From Puffinus mauretanicus (lineage: Eukaryota; Chordata; Aves; Procellariiformes; Procellariidae), in assembly GCA_023333565.1 (NCBI GenBank), contig JAJKFH010000238.1, positions 89,924-153,923 on the forward strand: DNA of 64,000 bases, read 5' to 3'. A program made the translations under genes and the position numbers. The notes below the pieces were generated by a model. That model was not told the origin of the DNA, did not search any database, and saw nothing but the letters and a program-made list of their open reading frames with translations. Below, piece after piece: positions 12,845-23,967 of this stretch (its first letter is position 1; each line of letters begins with the position of its first letter).

Positions 12845-14845
12845 AGCTATATTTTTGCACTGGGAGTTCCATTAAATTCATGTGACTTTATGAAGGAAAA
12901 TCACTGTTATCCAGATGCATTTTTCTTTTTCATAACTAAAGTTTGTTTTTATTCATTCTGATTGGCTTAAAAGAAGAATTAAGATAAGATCTTCTTTATA
13001 TTATATAGAACTTCACCTTCTGCTAGAGAGCTCATACTAACAGTAAATTCCAAAGAATTTTGGATCAGCAGAGCTAATTCTCTGGATCCTCCCATTTTAA
13101 GGTATTATTTATTTGCAACATTTTTCCCAGCACACAGAGGATCAGATCTGAGATAATCTTCATTTTTATATAATACATTATGGCTTTGAAAAAACTTTTG
13201 AAATAAAAATTTAAAATTAACTTTTTCACATTTTTTAATTTATTCTCTCCTAGTTTACAAGTACCTCAGCTGTAATGTCCTACTTCCAAATGAGCTTACG
13301 TTTCCAAACCCAGTCATGTAGCAATATGAAAGCAATATGGACATAATCTAAAAGCACACATTTGTTATTAATGGTCTTACTCTTTCCTGACCTTGAAATG
13401 TATTCATGTTGTTTGAAATGCACTGGGTCTTTAACCTCTTAATTACCTGAGAAGTAATGTTCCTATTGTTTTTGTAGGTGAATGAATTTGAAATTATTAA
13501 CTTGTCAGAGGATCAACTGCCACAGTAAACATTATCTGTTATTTACACTGGGTAAGATTGCTTTTTAATTAAAACGACAGTTATGGTGCTACTCATTAGA
13601 AAGTGAAGTGCAATACAGTCACCTCTGAGGTTTTCTTGTGATGTTGACAGTTTAATAACCATTTGTTGCTAAATGTTTTCTAATACTCTGACATTTCTGA
13701 GCAGCTCTATTATTTTAAGGCATTCATTCTGTCATTGCTGTGTAAGGATACAATAAAGAATTCATCTGTTTATTTGTAATTATTGTGGTAAAGTGCTAAT
13801 ATGTGGAATAGGTTTAAATTGTGTAAAAAGAGGATGGGGGTTGGAAGGATTTATGTTGCTTATTCACTTTATTATTTAGAATCATTTTTGTAGCACTCAT
13901 CTCTCTAGAGTTTGAGTGCCAAAGTTGCCATGTTTTTTATGCATATAATGTTCATGTGCACTTAAAATAAGAAAATGCTTTTACAGGTTTTCAAAAAGTG
14001 TTTCCAAAAAAACAAGAAGCAACTAAAGAGAAGCAAATTGCATATATATTGCTTTCAGCTCGCTATAAAAATGGCAAGGCTTTATAAGCTGCTGTTTTCA
14101 GTGGACTTCATCATTTTTGCAATTTGTAGTCATGGTCATTCTCATTACAATAATAAAAAAAAGGAAATTATTTCTGCTCAATTCATTTTTTTTTCTACAG
14201 AAATTAATATATGCTACTTTTTTATTACTGCCTTTTTACTTATCTTTCCTGTTCCCTACACTGGTCATTTCTGCATGGACAGCACACAAGAGAAGAAATG
14301 CTTAAGGCTTAAGGCTTTAGAGACAAAACTAGTCACTTAATAGTGTGTCTTTAATGAATAATTATCTTGAAAAAATAACATATTGTACACATTTATGATG
14401 ATGAATAAACTATTCCACTCATCCATTTATAAAAAAAAAAATTGTTTTTGGAGAATTGGTTAATAAAATATTGTGTATCTAGTTTAAACTTGCCATAAAC
14501 TGAGCTTTCTCCTTGCACTCTAGGAAATGTGGATCCATTAAGATTAGTTCGTAAGACTGCCGAAATTTTTCAGTCTAAAATATTTTTTTCTGTTCTTTTA
14601 AGGGCTTTCAGCTGTGTTTTTCAATCTTGGAAGTGTTTGTGAAAAACAAGAAGTGCAATCCATTTGTAAATAATTCTTTTATGCTACTAGACAGGTGCTT
14701 ACTCTGTTCACACCTGTTACAAGGAAACTTCATTGAAATCAGTTGAAATTCATTCACACATGTGAACAGAATTTGCTCTACTAAATTTTCCAAGTAGCTC
14801 AATCACTATATGGTAATTTTTTCATTATTTGTCTTTCTTTTGCAG

Positions 14846-14899
14846 CCTTATGCCAGCTCAAGTAAAGTAGAAATCAGCAGTGGCAGTGACAGTAAATGA
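14846..14899 (+). other. Terminal-exon-like segment (very tentative)
   Basis: A good polypyrimidine tract and acceptor (TTTCTTTTGCAG, ending at 14845) is followed by 54 nt that are open in one frame: Pro-Tyr-Ala-Ser-Ser-Ser-Lys-Val-Glu-Ile-Ser-Ser-Gly-Ser-Asp-Ser-Lys, then TGA at 14897-14899. The composition resembles a hydrophilic protein C-terminus, but I do not recognise a family. Such short segments also arise by chance in AT-rich DNA. The exon-like segment 1.4 kb upstream does not join to it in a compatible phase. Confidence 0.12.
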
Positions 14900-15544
14900 A
14901 GTATGTCTCACTAATGTAAGGTTTCACTTTGTCAGGAAAGAACACCTTTGTTTCATAAACACTCAGACTTCATCTTGGTCTCCTGGAAACATCTACTTCA
15001 AATTTAGTGTATTCAAATTTCATAATAACATGCTATCATCCTGCTTGCACAACAAATAAGTTGGTACTTATCTTCACAAGTTCCAATAGCATCTTTTTAG
15101 GCCTGCCAGAGAGGAAATACTTATATTCTTACAACAGATATTCTTTCCTTTCTCAGAGCATACCAAAAGTGTTTGTCTTTTAATACCCCAGTAAATGTAA
15201 TGTTCCTATTAATTCAAACAAGAAAAAGATATTCTTCTGTATTTTCAACATACAAGCCTACTCTTACCTTTCCCTATTTGCAGCAAAGGTGAAAAGAAAT
15301 GGTATGGTATCTACCAATATGTGACAGTAATGGCATTTGGAGAGGTAGTCTTAGATGAGCAAGAAATATCAAAGATTAACCAAATTATTTTAGAAAAATG
15401 CTTGAGATTTATGAGACCTTGACACATAGAAAAGAGTAAGTGTGCTGCAGTCTAAAGAACAACCCAAATATTAGGTTCCAAACATGCTCAAAACAAATAT
15501 GCCAAGAATGATCTTGCCTGTGTTACGAAATAACTTCTATTCAA

Positions 15545-16718
15545 AGTGCAAAAGCTCTCGATTCCCATGTGTAAGAAATCAGGCAAGGATGGCAGCAGAC
15601 CAGTATGGCTGAGTAAGGACTTCCCGGTCAAACTAAAGTGTAAGAAGGAAATGCGCGAGCAGTGGAGCCCGGGACATGTATCCTGGGAAGAATATAGGGA
15701 GACTGCACAGATGTGTCGGGCTGGGATCGGGGAAGCTAAGCCACAGTTGGTGCTGAATTTGGCAAGGAATGTGAAGAAAAATAAGAAGGACTTCTACAGG
15801 TACGTGGGTCACAAAAAGAAGATTAAATAAAATGTACTCCCCCAATAAATAAAACAGGAGAACAAGTGACAACTGACATGGAGAAGGCTGAGGTACTCAA
15901 CAGTTTTTTTGCTCCAGTTTTCACTGGCATTCACTCTTCCCACATTTCTCAAGTCCCTGAACCTCAAGTCCAGTTTTCACTGGCAATCACTCTTCCCACA
16001 TTTCTCAAGTCCCTGAACCTCAAGGCAAGGACTGGGAGAACAAAGTCCCTCCCACCATAAGAGAAGATCAGGTCTGAGACCAACTGAGTCACCTGAACAT
16101 ACACAAGTCCATGATACCCAAAGGGATGCATCTCAGGGTCCTGAGGGAACTGGCAGACATATTTGCTAAGCCAGTCTCTATCATATTTGAAAGGTCATGG
16201 TAGCCAAGCAAAGTCCCCAGTGACTGGAGAAAAGGGAATATCACACTCATTTTTTAAAAGGGTAGTAAGGAGGACCCTGGGAACTACTAAGCCTCACCTC
16301 AGTGACCAGTAAGATCATGGAACAGATCCTCCTGGAAGTTATGTTGAAGCATATAGAAGACAGGGAGAGGATTAGAGACAGCCAACATGGCTTCACCAAG
16401 GGCAAATCATGCCAGACTAATCCAGTGGCCTTCTACGATGAAGTGACTGCCTCAGTGGACAAGGGAAGAGCTACCTGGACTTCCATAACATCTTTAATAC
16501 AATCCCCCCAACATTCTTACCTTTAAATTGGAGAGATATGGGTTTGATGCATGGATGTTAACATTGATGTTAGACGGTTCAGGAATTGGCTGGATGGCCA
16601 TGTCCAAAGAGTTACAGTCAATGGCTCAAAGTTCAAGTGGAAACCAGTAACTAGTGGTGTCCCTCAAGGGTCTGTACTGGGACCAATATTATTTAATATC
16701 TTCATCAATGACACAGAT
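15545..16718 (+). pseudogene. CR1-A ORF2 remnant, left half
   Basis: Translated pieces match CR1 ORF2. The linker region (QLVLNLARNVKKNKK, FYRYVGHKKK) covers 15545-15830 and is ended by TAA where the family has a glutamate codon. The start of the reverse transcriptase ([18 protein letters not shown]) lies at 15866-15930. Then come [12 protein letters not shown] near 16390 and [19 protein letters not shown] near 16660. The 56-bp duplication is not a multiple of three and shifts the frame. Further stops lie in 16070-16300, for example TGA after EDQV near 16075. The catalytic aspartate block is in the right half after 20316 and is itself damaged. Confidence 0.9.
15914..16025 (+). repeat. 56-bp direct tandem duplication inside CR1-A
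   Basis: Two head-to-tail copies begin at 15914 and 15970. Each starts CCAGTTTTCACTGGCA and ends CCCTGAACCTCAAG, with about one mismatch. Other CR1 copies have a single version of this place, so it arose within this copy. Confidence 0.93.
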
Positions 16719-16727
16719 GGGACACCA

Positions 16728-17060
16728 GTGGGCACCAGTGATACAGACAGGAGCAGTCTGAGGAGTATCAAGAAGGATTACAGAGCCCTGGGAGCAACAG
16801 TAAGGGACTCTGGAGGGCAGGTGTTTTTTTCATCAATCCTCATGGTCAAAGGGAAGGGGTTTGAAAGGGCCAGTTGAATCTGGCAAGTCAACAAATGGTT
16901 ACAGGACAGGTGCCACAGCCAGGGCTTTGGCTTCTTAGACTATGGGATTTGCTTTGAGAAACCTGGTCTACTGGGAGCTGATGGGGTCCATCTGTCAGAG
17001 AAGGGGAAGAGCATCTTCAGTCATAGGCTTGCGAAGCTGGTGAAGAGGGCTTTAAACTAA
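16728..17060 (+). pseudogene. CR1-B ORF1 C-terminal remnant (GDSL esterase-like)
   Basis: This is the last ~110 codons of CR1 ORF1, the nucleic-acid-associated protein of CR1 elements, whose C-terminal domain belongs to the SGNH/GDSL esterase family. [19 protein letters not shown] (from about 16758) and [14 protein letters not shown] match the family. The frame is cut by a stop at 16875-16877, then continues in another frame through GFGFLDYG and the block with D-G-V-H at about 16980-16992, the expected catalytic Asp-x-x-His. The natural end is the TAA at 17058-17060, after LVKRALN. The N-terminus with the GDSL serine is missing because of 5' truncation. Confidence 0.85.
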
Positions 17061-19401
17061 AGTTGCCAGGGGAGGGGAAACTCAATCCATTCCACTTCTA
17101 CCAGTTTGATACCAGTGCAGCCAGAGATGCCCAGAGCCTGGAGAAGGATCACAGGTCAGCAGGAGAGCACCAGAAGAGCAGCACAAAGGAACTCCAGCCA
17201 GTAAGACAGCTTCATTGGGAGCTTCAACCTAAATGCCTCTATGTAAACACATGAAGCATGGGGAATAAACAAGAGGAGTTAGAGACGTGCACACGCCTGC
17301 AGGGCTACAATCATGGTGGGATGGCTCCTATGACTGGAGTGTTGGAATGGAAGGATACAGGCTCTTTAGGAAGGACAGGCAGGAGAGACAGCGGGGGGTG
17401 TTGCCCTTTATGTCAATAACCAGCTGGAGTGCATGGAGCTCTGCCAGGGGATAGATGACGAGCTGACTGAGAGCTTATGGGTCAGGATTAAAGGGACAGC
17501 AGGGACAGGTGACATTAGGGTGGGAGTCTGCTATAGGCCACCCGACGAGAAAGACCGAGTGGATGAGGCCTTGTATAGACAGATAGGAGCAGCCTCACGT
17601 TCACAAGCCCTGGTCTTCATGGGGGACTTCAACCACCCTGATATCTATTGGAGGGACAACACAGCAGGGCATAAGCAATCCGGGAGGTTCCTGGAACGTG
17701 TTGATGATAACTTCCTTCTCCAAGTGGCAGAGAAGCCAACAAGGAGAGGTGCTATGCTGGACCTTGTTCTCACCAACAAGGAGGGGCTGGTGGGGAATGT
17801 GAAGCTCAAGAGCAGCCTTGGCTGCAGTGACCATGAAATGGTGGAATTCAAGATCCTTAGGGCACCGAGGAGGGCACACAGCAAGCTCACTACCCTGGAC
17901 TTCAGGAGAGCAGACTTTGGCCTCTTCAGGGATGTGCTTGGCAGAGTGCCATGGGACAAAGCCTTGGAGGGAAGAGGGGCCCAAGAAAGCTGGTTAATAT
18001 TCAAGGATCACCTCCTCCAAGCTCAGGAGTGATGCATCCCAACAAAGAGGAAGTCAGGCAAAAACACCAGCAGGCCTGCATGGATGAACGAGAAGGTCCC
18101 GGACACACTCAAACACAAAAAGGAAGCCTACAGAGGGTGGAAGCACAGACAGGTAGCTTGGGAGGAATACAGAGAAATTGTCTGAGCAGTCAGGGATCAG
18201 GTTAGGAAAGTAAAGTCCTGATAAAATTAAATCTGGCCGGGAACATGAAGGACAACAAGAAAAGCTTCTAAAGGTACGTCAGGGATAAAAGGAAGACTAG
18301 GGAAAATGTGGGCCCTCTCCAGAACGAAGTGGGAGATCTGGTTACCTGGGATACAGAGAAGGCTGAGGTACTCAATGTCTTTTTTGCCTCGGTCTTCACC
18401 AGCAAGTGCTCAAGGCTCACAGCCAAAGCCGCAGAAGGCAAAGGCAGGGACTGGGAGAACAAAGAGCCGCCCACTGTAGGAGAAGATCAGGTTCAAGACT
18501 GTCTAAGGAACCTGAAGGTGCACAAGTCCATGGGACCCAATGAGATCCATCCGCAGGTCCTGAAGGAAGATGAAGTTGCTAAGCCACTATCCATCATATT
18601 TGAGAAGTCGTGGCAGTCCGGTGAAGTCCCCACTGACTGGAAAAGGGGAAACATTACCCCCATTTTTAAAAAGGGAAAAAAGGAAGACCCAGGGAACGGC
18701 AGGCCAGTAATTCTCACCTCTGCCTGGGAAGATCATGGAACAGATCCTCCTGGAAGCTATGCTAAGGCATATGGAGGACAGGGAGGTGATTCGAGACAGC
18801 TGGCATGGCTTCACCAAGGGCAAGTCCTGCCTGACCAACCTAGTGGTCTTCTATGATGGAGTGACTACATCAGTGGACATGGGAAGGGCTACAGATGTCA
18901 TCTATTTGGACCTCTGTAATGCCTTTGACACAGTCCCCCACAACACCCTTCTCTCTAAACTGGAGAGGCATAGATTTGATGGGTGGACACTCTGGTGGGT
19001 GAGGAGTTGGTTGGATGGTCACATCCAGAGAGTAGCAGTCAACGGCTCCATGTCCAGATGGAGATTGGTGACAAGTGGGTCTGTATTGGGACCAGTACTG
19101 TTTAATATCTTCATCAATGACACAGACAGTGGCATTGAGTGCACCCTCAGCAACTTTGCAGACGACACTAAGCTGAGTGGTGTGGTTGACACGCCTGAAG
19201 AATGGGATGCCATCCAGAGGGACCTGGACAAGCTCAAGAAGTGGGCCTGTGTCTGCACCTGGGTCAGGGCAACCCTCAGTATCAATACAGGCTGGGGGAT
19301 GAAGGGATTGAGAGCAGCCCCACTGAGAAGTACTTGGGGGTACCGGTGGATGAAAAGCTGGACATGAGCCCACAATGTGTGTTTGCGGCCCAGAAAAGTT
19401 A

Positions 19402-19903
19402 GAATAGAATCATAGAATCATTAAGGTTGGAAAAGACCTCTAAGATCATCGAGTCCAACCATCAACCCAACACTACCATAACCACTACACCATGTCCCTA
19501 AGGGCCTCATCTACATGTCTTTTAAATACTTCCAGGGTTGGTGACTCAACCACTTCCCTGGGCAGCCTGCTCCAAGGCCTGACCACTCTTTCAGTAAAGA
19601 AATTTCTCCTAATGTCCAATCTAAACCTCCCTTGGCGCAACTTGAGGCCTCTCATCCTATCACTAGTTACTTGGCAGAAGAGACCAACACCCACCTCGCT
19701 ACAACCTCCTTTCAGGTAGTTGTAGAGCGCGATAAGGTCTCCCCTCAGCCTCCTCTTCTCCAGGCTAAACAATTCCAGTTCCCTCAGCCGCTCCTCATAA
19801 GACTTTTTCTCCAGGCCCTTCACCAGCTTTGTTGCCCTTCTCTGGACACGCTCCAGCACCTCAGTGTCCTTCTTGTAGTGAGGGGCCCAAAACTGAATAC
19901 AGG
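19402..19903 (-). mobile_element. CR1 LINE 3' fragment inserted in CR1-B (CR1-C)
   Basis: A ~500-bp, 5'-truncated CR1 on the minus strand interrupts CR1-B. Its 3' end is at the left (AGAATCATAGAATCATTAAGG at 19404 onward). It belongs to a different subfamily from CR1-A and CR1-B and is closer to CR1-D: the 3' UTR reads GGTTGGAAAAGACCTCTAAG. CR1-B sequence stops at GCCCAGAAAA (about 19397) and resumes at GGCTGAGAG (19903 onward), so the host lost about 214 bp around the insertion. Confidence 0.93.
19485..19859 (-). pseudogene. CR1-C ORF2 C-terminal fragment
   Basis: This is 124 codons of intact reading frame from the extreme C-terminus of CR1 ORF2 ([16 protein letters not shown], then [45 protein letters not shown], ending ALRDMV and a stop). 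The frame is clean, unlike the same region of CR1-A, so this insertion is relatively young. It lacks all catalytic domains because of 5' truncation and cannot act alone. It is the fragment end of an element, not a complete gene. Confidence 0.9.
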
Positions 19904-20315
19904 CTGAGAGAGTTGGGGTTATTCAGCCTGGAGAAGAGAAGGCTTTGGGGAGACCTTATTACAGACCTTATTACAGCCTTTCAATACCTAAAGGGGGCTT
20001 TTAAGAAAAATGGGGACAAACTTTTTAATAGGGCCTGTTGTGACAGGAAAAGGGTAGTGTTTTTAAACTAAAAAAGGGTAGATTCAGACTAGATATAAGG
20101 AAGAAACTTTTTACAACGAGAGTGGTGAAACACTGGAACAGGTTGCCTAGATAGGTGGTAGATGCCCCATCCCTGGGAACATTCAAGGTCAGGCTGGATG
20201 GGGCTCTGAGCAACCTGATCTAGTTGAAGATGTCCCTGGTCACTGCAGGGGGGTTGGACTAGATGACCTTTAAAGGTCTCTTCGAACTCAAACTATTCTA
20301 TGATTCTATGATTCT

Positions 20316-21120
20316 GTAGTGGGATTGAGTGCACCTTCAGCAAGTTTGCAGCTGAGTGGTGCGGTCGACACACCTGAGCGACAGGATGCCATCCAGAAGG
20401 ACCTTGACAGGCTTGAGGAATGGGCCCATGTGAACCTCATGAAGTTCAACAAGGCCAAGTGCAAGGTCCTGCACCTGGGTCAAGACAACCCCCAGTAACA
20501 ATACAGGCTGGGGGATGAAGCGATTGAGTGCAGCCCTGCCGAGAAGGACTTGTGGATCCTGCTCTATGTAAAATTTGACATGAGCCAGCAATGTGTGCTT
20601 GCAGCCCAGAAAGCTAATTGTATCCTGGTCTGCATCAAAAGAAGCATGGCCAGCAGGTTGAGGGAGGTGATTCTGCTTTGGTGAGACCCCACCTGGAGTA
20701 CTACATCCACCTCTGATGCCCCCAGTACAAGAAAGACATGGAGCTATTTGCGAAGGTCCAGAGGAGGGCCACAAAAATGATCAGAGGGTTGGAACACCTC
20801 TCCTATGAAGAAAGGCTGAGAGAGTTGGGGTTGTCCAACCTGGAGAAGAAAATGCTCCAGGGAGACCTCACTGAGGCCTTTCAATATATAAAGGGGGCTT
20901 ATAAGAAAGATGGAGACTTTTTACCAAGGCCTGTAGTGACAGGACAAGGGGCAATGGTTTTAAAATAAAAGAGGATAGATTCAGACTACATATAAGGAAG
21001 AAATGTTTTATGATGAGGGTAGTGAGACACTGCAACAGATTGCCCAGAGAAGTTGTGGATGCCCCATCATTGGCAGGATTCAAAGTTAGGTTGGATGGGG
21101 CTTTGAGCGACCTGATCTAG
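20316..21120 (+). pseudogene. CR1-A ORF2 remnant, right half
   Basis: The sequence encodes the downstream part of CR1 reverse transcriptase and the C-terminal domain. Where active copies read TTTGCAGATGACACCAAG, this copy reads TTTGCAG followed directly by CTGAGTGG (about 20343-20356). An 11-bp deletion removes the catalytic Asp-Asp and shifts the frame. Later pieces are recognisable: [19 protein letters not shown] near 20420, [18 protein letters not shown] at 20738 onward, and [17 protein letters not shown]. The natural stop is TAG at 21118-21120. Additional stops confirm an inactive relic. Confidence 0.88.
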
Positions 21121-21216
21121 TGAAGTATGTCCTTGCCCACGGCTGGGAGGTTGGACTAGGTGATCTTTGAAGGTCCCTTCCAACCCAAATCATTCTATGA
21201 TTCTATGTTTCTATGA
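20316..21216 (+). mobile_element. CR1 LINE, old copy, right half (CR1-A)
   Basis: This continues CR1-A after the CR1-B insertion. It starts GTAGTGGGATTGAGTGCACC, which in CR1-1 directly follows the FINDID block, and runs through the reverse transcriptase C-terminus and 3' UTR to ATTCTATG-type repeats at 21191-21216. Confidence 0.93.
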
Positions 21217-23799
21217 AAAACATCTATTTTTATGAAATTTTAAGAAATAGGGAATTGGTAAATAGCAACATTGCAGTTCTTTACGTTAGCAGGGCTTTTA
21301 AATTCATAGAACCAAATGAAAGCAGTTTAAGCAGTTTTCATCTGACGTTGTGTCATAGTCTGTGAATTGATACTGTCACTCTCACTTTTAATGGAGAAGT
21401 GTCCACTTCACAAGCACAATAGAGCAGACAGCTTTCATAAGTGTCAGCCTCATTAAAGATATTAAAGACTGAGTGGACTTTAAAGTGATCCAAAAAGTTA
21501 GTTCCTCCAAGTCTTGATTTATACTTGTTGCTGGAGTAATTCCATGTCCTTCCCTGTTCCACCGACAAATCAATATCCTCAGTCTCTTCTTCTATCTATC
21601 AGCAACTTTCATAAACATTTTATTTTCATCTTTTGGAAAAATAAAATAATTTTTTCCTGCACCAAGCTTTACATATTCACACTCTTACTGATAGGCACAT
21701 GCAAAATTCAATAGTTGTATCATGCAAAAAAAAATCTAAATGTACAAAATTAGTCCACTATCCTCCCACAAAGTTGCATGCAAGCTGTCCTAAGCATACA
21801 TTTCAGACAGTTTTATCTGCAGTTATCTATTTGATTGTCTGTTTTCCACTTCTATCTAATCCAGATTTAAAATAAATATTTCTCTACCTAAAACAGTGCT
21901 ATCCAGCTTCGCAAAGTTAATGTTCCTCCCTCCATATTTTTATGTTGGAGTAGGAAATGACTTTATTTTCTTCCTCTTTCATATGAGTTTTGAAGAGTGA
22001 ATACTGGGTTTATCAAGCCCTGACGTCATCTCACATGACCATGTCTCTACTGTTTTATAACACATCTGAACTTCTATGAACTTTCCCGTTGCCATGCAGC
22101 TGCTGTCTGGAATTTCATCTCCAAACAGCTGCTGCAGCTCCCTCCCTCTGCTTTGTCATTAGCAAGTAGCCCTGCTTTTCCTTTAAAGAAGAAAAGTGTA
22201 AGGCAATTTGTGTGGTATAATTTGTGTGGTATATGGTACTCCTCAAGTCCTGAGAGGTGTCCAAACTATAGAGATATTCAGTCATGGAAGAAATTTTAAA
22301 GGCAGAAGGTGGCCCATTTTCTGTCTGTAGGCATAAAATGCAGTAATGACTCGAAATCAAATGTCATTATATTTATGTCTTCATTCAGTATCACAATATT
22401 CAAGAAACCAAATCTTATCAGACTTGGTACAGTTGATAGTTGATACTAGGCAGGTATAATTCCTGTTCTCTCTCTCCACTCTTTTCCCGCCTTGTTAAAC
22501 TCTTTTCCAATTCAGATTCCAATCCTGGGAAGAAAGCAGAAGCACAGCATACTTGCCAGTTACAAAGCCATGAATGTCATGAATAAAACCATGGGTTTTT
22601 TTATCTCATCCTTTCTCAATATGCAACATGGTTGAATATATGCTGAGAGACATTGCCTAATAAAAAGAAGTATTTTTTCCCCACAAAGTAAAATTAGGAA
22701 AATAAAAATAATTATGTCTCCCAAGCAAGATGATTCTCTAGTTTGTTTTTGATTAGATTGCTGAGATCTTGACTGTAAATCCACCATACCAATGATGGAG
22801 TACTACAAAATGATGCTGTTTGCATGTTGTAGCTTTGTATAGCACTTCAATATCTGAATGTAATAATTTTGCTCCACAAAATAAAACTATGTATTCTAAC
22901 AGACAACCTTAAAGAGTCTGAAGGTTAGAAGAAACAACAATGGGCAAAAATAGGCTGAGGCTACAGTGAAGAGACATAGTGATGTTATTTTCAGGAAATG
23001 AGAAGACTAAAGAAAACCAACATTGCTAACAGATTTAAATCAAACATGAGCTGCAGTTTACATTTGAGATGTAATGTCTTAATGCTTTTTGAAATGTCTA
23101 AATCTAATCTCTAATTTTACCAAGATATTGGCAAGTGAATGTATCTGTCACTTGATGGTGTCATTTAACAGCTGTGAATAATCCTTAAGATTATTTCCTG
23201 CTTCTGTATCAAAGGAAGAGAGGGAATGATCAAATTTCCAGTCATTGCCAGAATTCTCCTCTCCAATATGATTAACAATAGTATCCTGATAGGAAAATAG
23301 AAATTTTTAAGAAGTACAAAATAATGAAGAATAAAGAGTCCAGACGTTTAAACCCCAAGGAAACTTGAAGTCAAAGCAGAGACTAGTAGGGAGGAATAGT
23401 GATTACATATAATGTAAGTGAAGCAAACAAACAAGAAACAGATTTTTGCTTTCATTTTAGTACTGAAATGCAACATTTCATTTTCCATCTAACTTTCTGT
23501 ACATTTATTTATTTAATAAATAGTGTCTTTAATAGAGAAGTAATAAAATGCTCCAAAGATCTATTAGTATGCAGACCATAATCAAATCATATAAATCCAG
23601 CTTTCTAGGCTATATATCAGTATACCATCATCAATAAAGGTGGTAGAGTATATATAGAAAGGGGAAGAGAGGGCAAATTCTTTGGAGATTTATTGAGGAG
23701 GTAAACCTGGGAGATTTGAGGAATAGACTATGAAAAGCAAATCTACGGAGGATAGAGTTTTGCAAATATATGTATGCAGGCACAAACTACTGCAAATTG

Positions 23800-23967
23800 T
23801 CTGTCTGGCTTTAAATCATGAACCACTGAGTCATATTAGACAGGGGAGGATAACAAATGCAAATACATTGTAGGAATGCTGCTTGAATGTTGACTCCCTG
23901 CTTGCATTGTTTGGTGTTTTAATTGATCTGAAAAGCTTGATTATAGCCTCAAGTATTGAACAAATGA
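23800..23967 (+). repeat. Diverged direct repeat, copy 1 of 2
   Basis: About 165 bp that align without net gaps, at a constant offset of 422 bp, to 24222-24389. Shared anchors are CTTTAAA (23809 and 24231), GAATGTTGA-TCCCTGCTTG, TTTTAATTGATCTGAAAA, and TTGATTATA-CCTCAAGT. Similarity is higher in the right half. It is either an old local duplication or two copies of an unrecognised repeat family. Confidence 0.75.

Larger units (their letters stand above)
4751..15543. other. Long AT-rich unique stretch, no supported gene
   Basis: More than 10 kb with no recognised repeat family. I see only a (CTGT)n tract at 12831-12844, assorted A/T runs, and two weak exon-like segments at 13478-13524 and 14846-14899 (listed separately). 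The frames at 10583-10879 and 13975-14340 have no recognisable motif and look fortuitous. The stretch is consistent with intergenic or deep intronic DNA. Confidence 0.55.
15544..16718 (+). mobile_element. CR1 LINE, old copy, left half (CR1-A)
   Basis: This is the left part of an old CR1 insertion that was later split by CR1-B. It begins inside ORF2, in the linker between endonuclease and reverse transcriptase (SIPMCKKSGKDG at 15555 onward), and stops at 16718 in the block ending NIFINDTD. The homology resumes at 20316 with the next codons (SGIECTF-like), proving that the two parts were once continuous. It is more decayed than CR1-B: several stops and frameshifts, plus an internal 56-bp tandem duplication at 15914-16025. 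Confidence 0.93.
17230..20223 (+). pseudogene. CR1-B ORF2 remnant: endonuclease plus reverse transcriptase, interrupted by CR1-C
   Basis: The apurinic-type endonuclease domain covers about 17230-18030. A stop replaces Arg in the NAR-S-MGNKQEE start block, and a deletion near 17310 removes the ITETW piece carrying the catalytic Glu. The rest is open at 17433-18032, with LVFMGDFNHPDIYW (residues 60-73 of that frame) and the catalytic SDHEMVEF (132-139). TGA at 18030-18032 replaces the Trp of QEW. Reverse transcriptase follows at 18308-19367: a 2-bp deletion near 18721 shifts the frame, a 12-bp deletion near 19072 removes most of the GV-QG motif, and FADDTKLSG is kept near 19160. About 38 bp are missing near 19245. 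CR1-C then interrupts the frame and about 214 bp of ORF2 are absent. The C-terminus resumes at 19904 and ends in TAG at 20221-20223. Confidence 0.9.
16719..20315 (+). mobile_element. CR1 LINE inserted into CR1-A (CR1-B)
   Basis: A longer CR1 copy (about 3.1 kb of its own sequence, excluding the CR1-C insertion at 19402-19903) lies in the same orientation within CR1-A. It starts inside ORF1 ([11 protein letters not shown] at about 16728), continues through the ORF1 stop, ORF2 and the 3' UTR, and ends in ATTCTATG repeats at 20294-20315. CR1-A sequence resumes immediately after. Its reverse transcriptase segment 18253-19068 is almost identical to CR1-1. Confidence 0.93.

Noticed and set aside
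13975..14340. 121-codon plus-strand frame with hydrophobic runs
   Set aside because: AT-rich composition effect. No motif, no promoter or splice context, and frames shift with homopolymers.
13478..14899. Two-exon gene joining 13478-13524 to 14846-14899
   Set aside because: The first segment is 47 nt. The phase needed for the open frame of the second segment puts a TGA near the start of the first, while the other join ends after a few codons.
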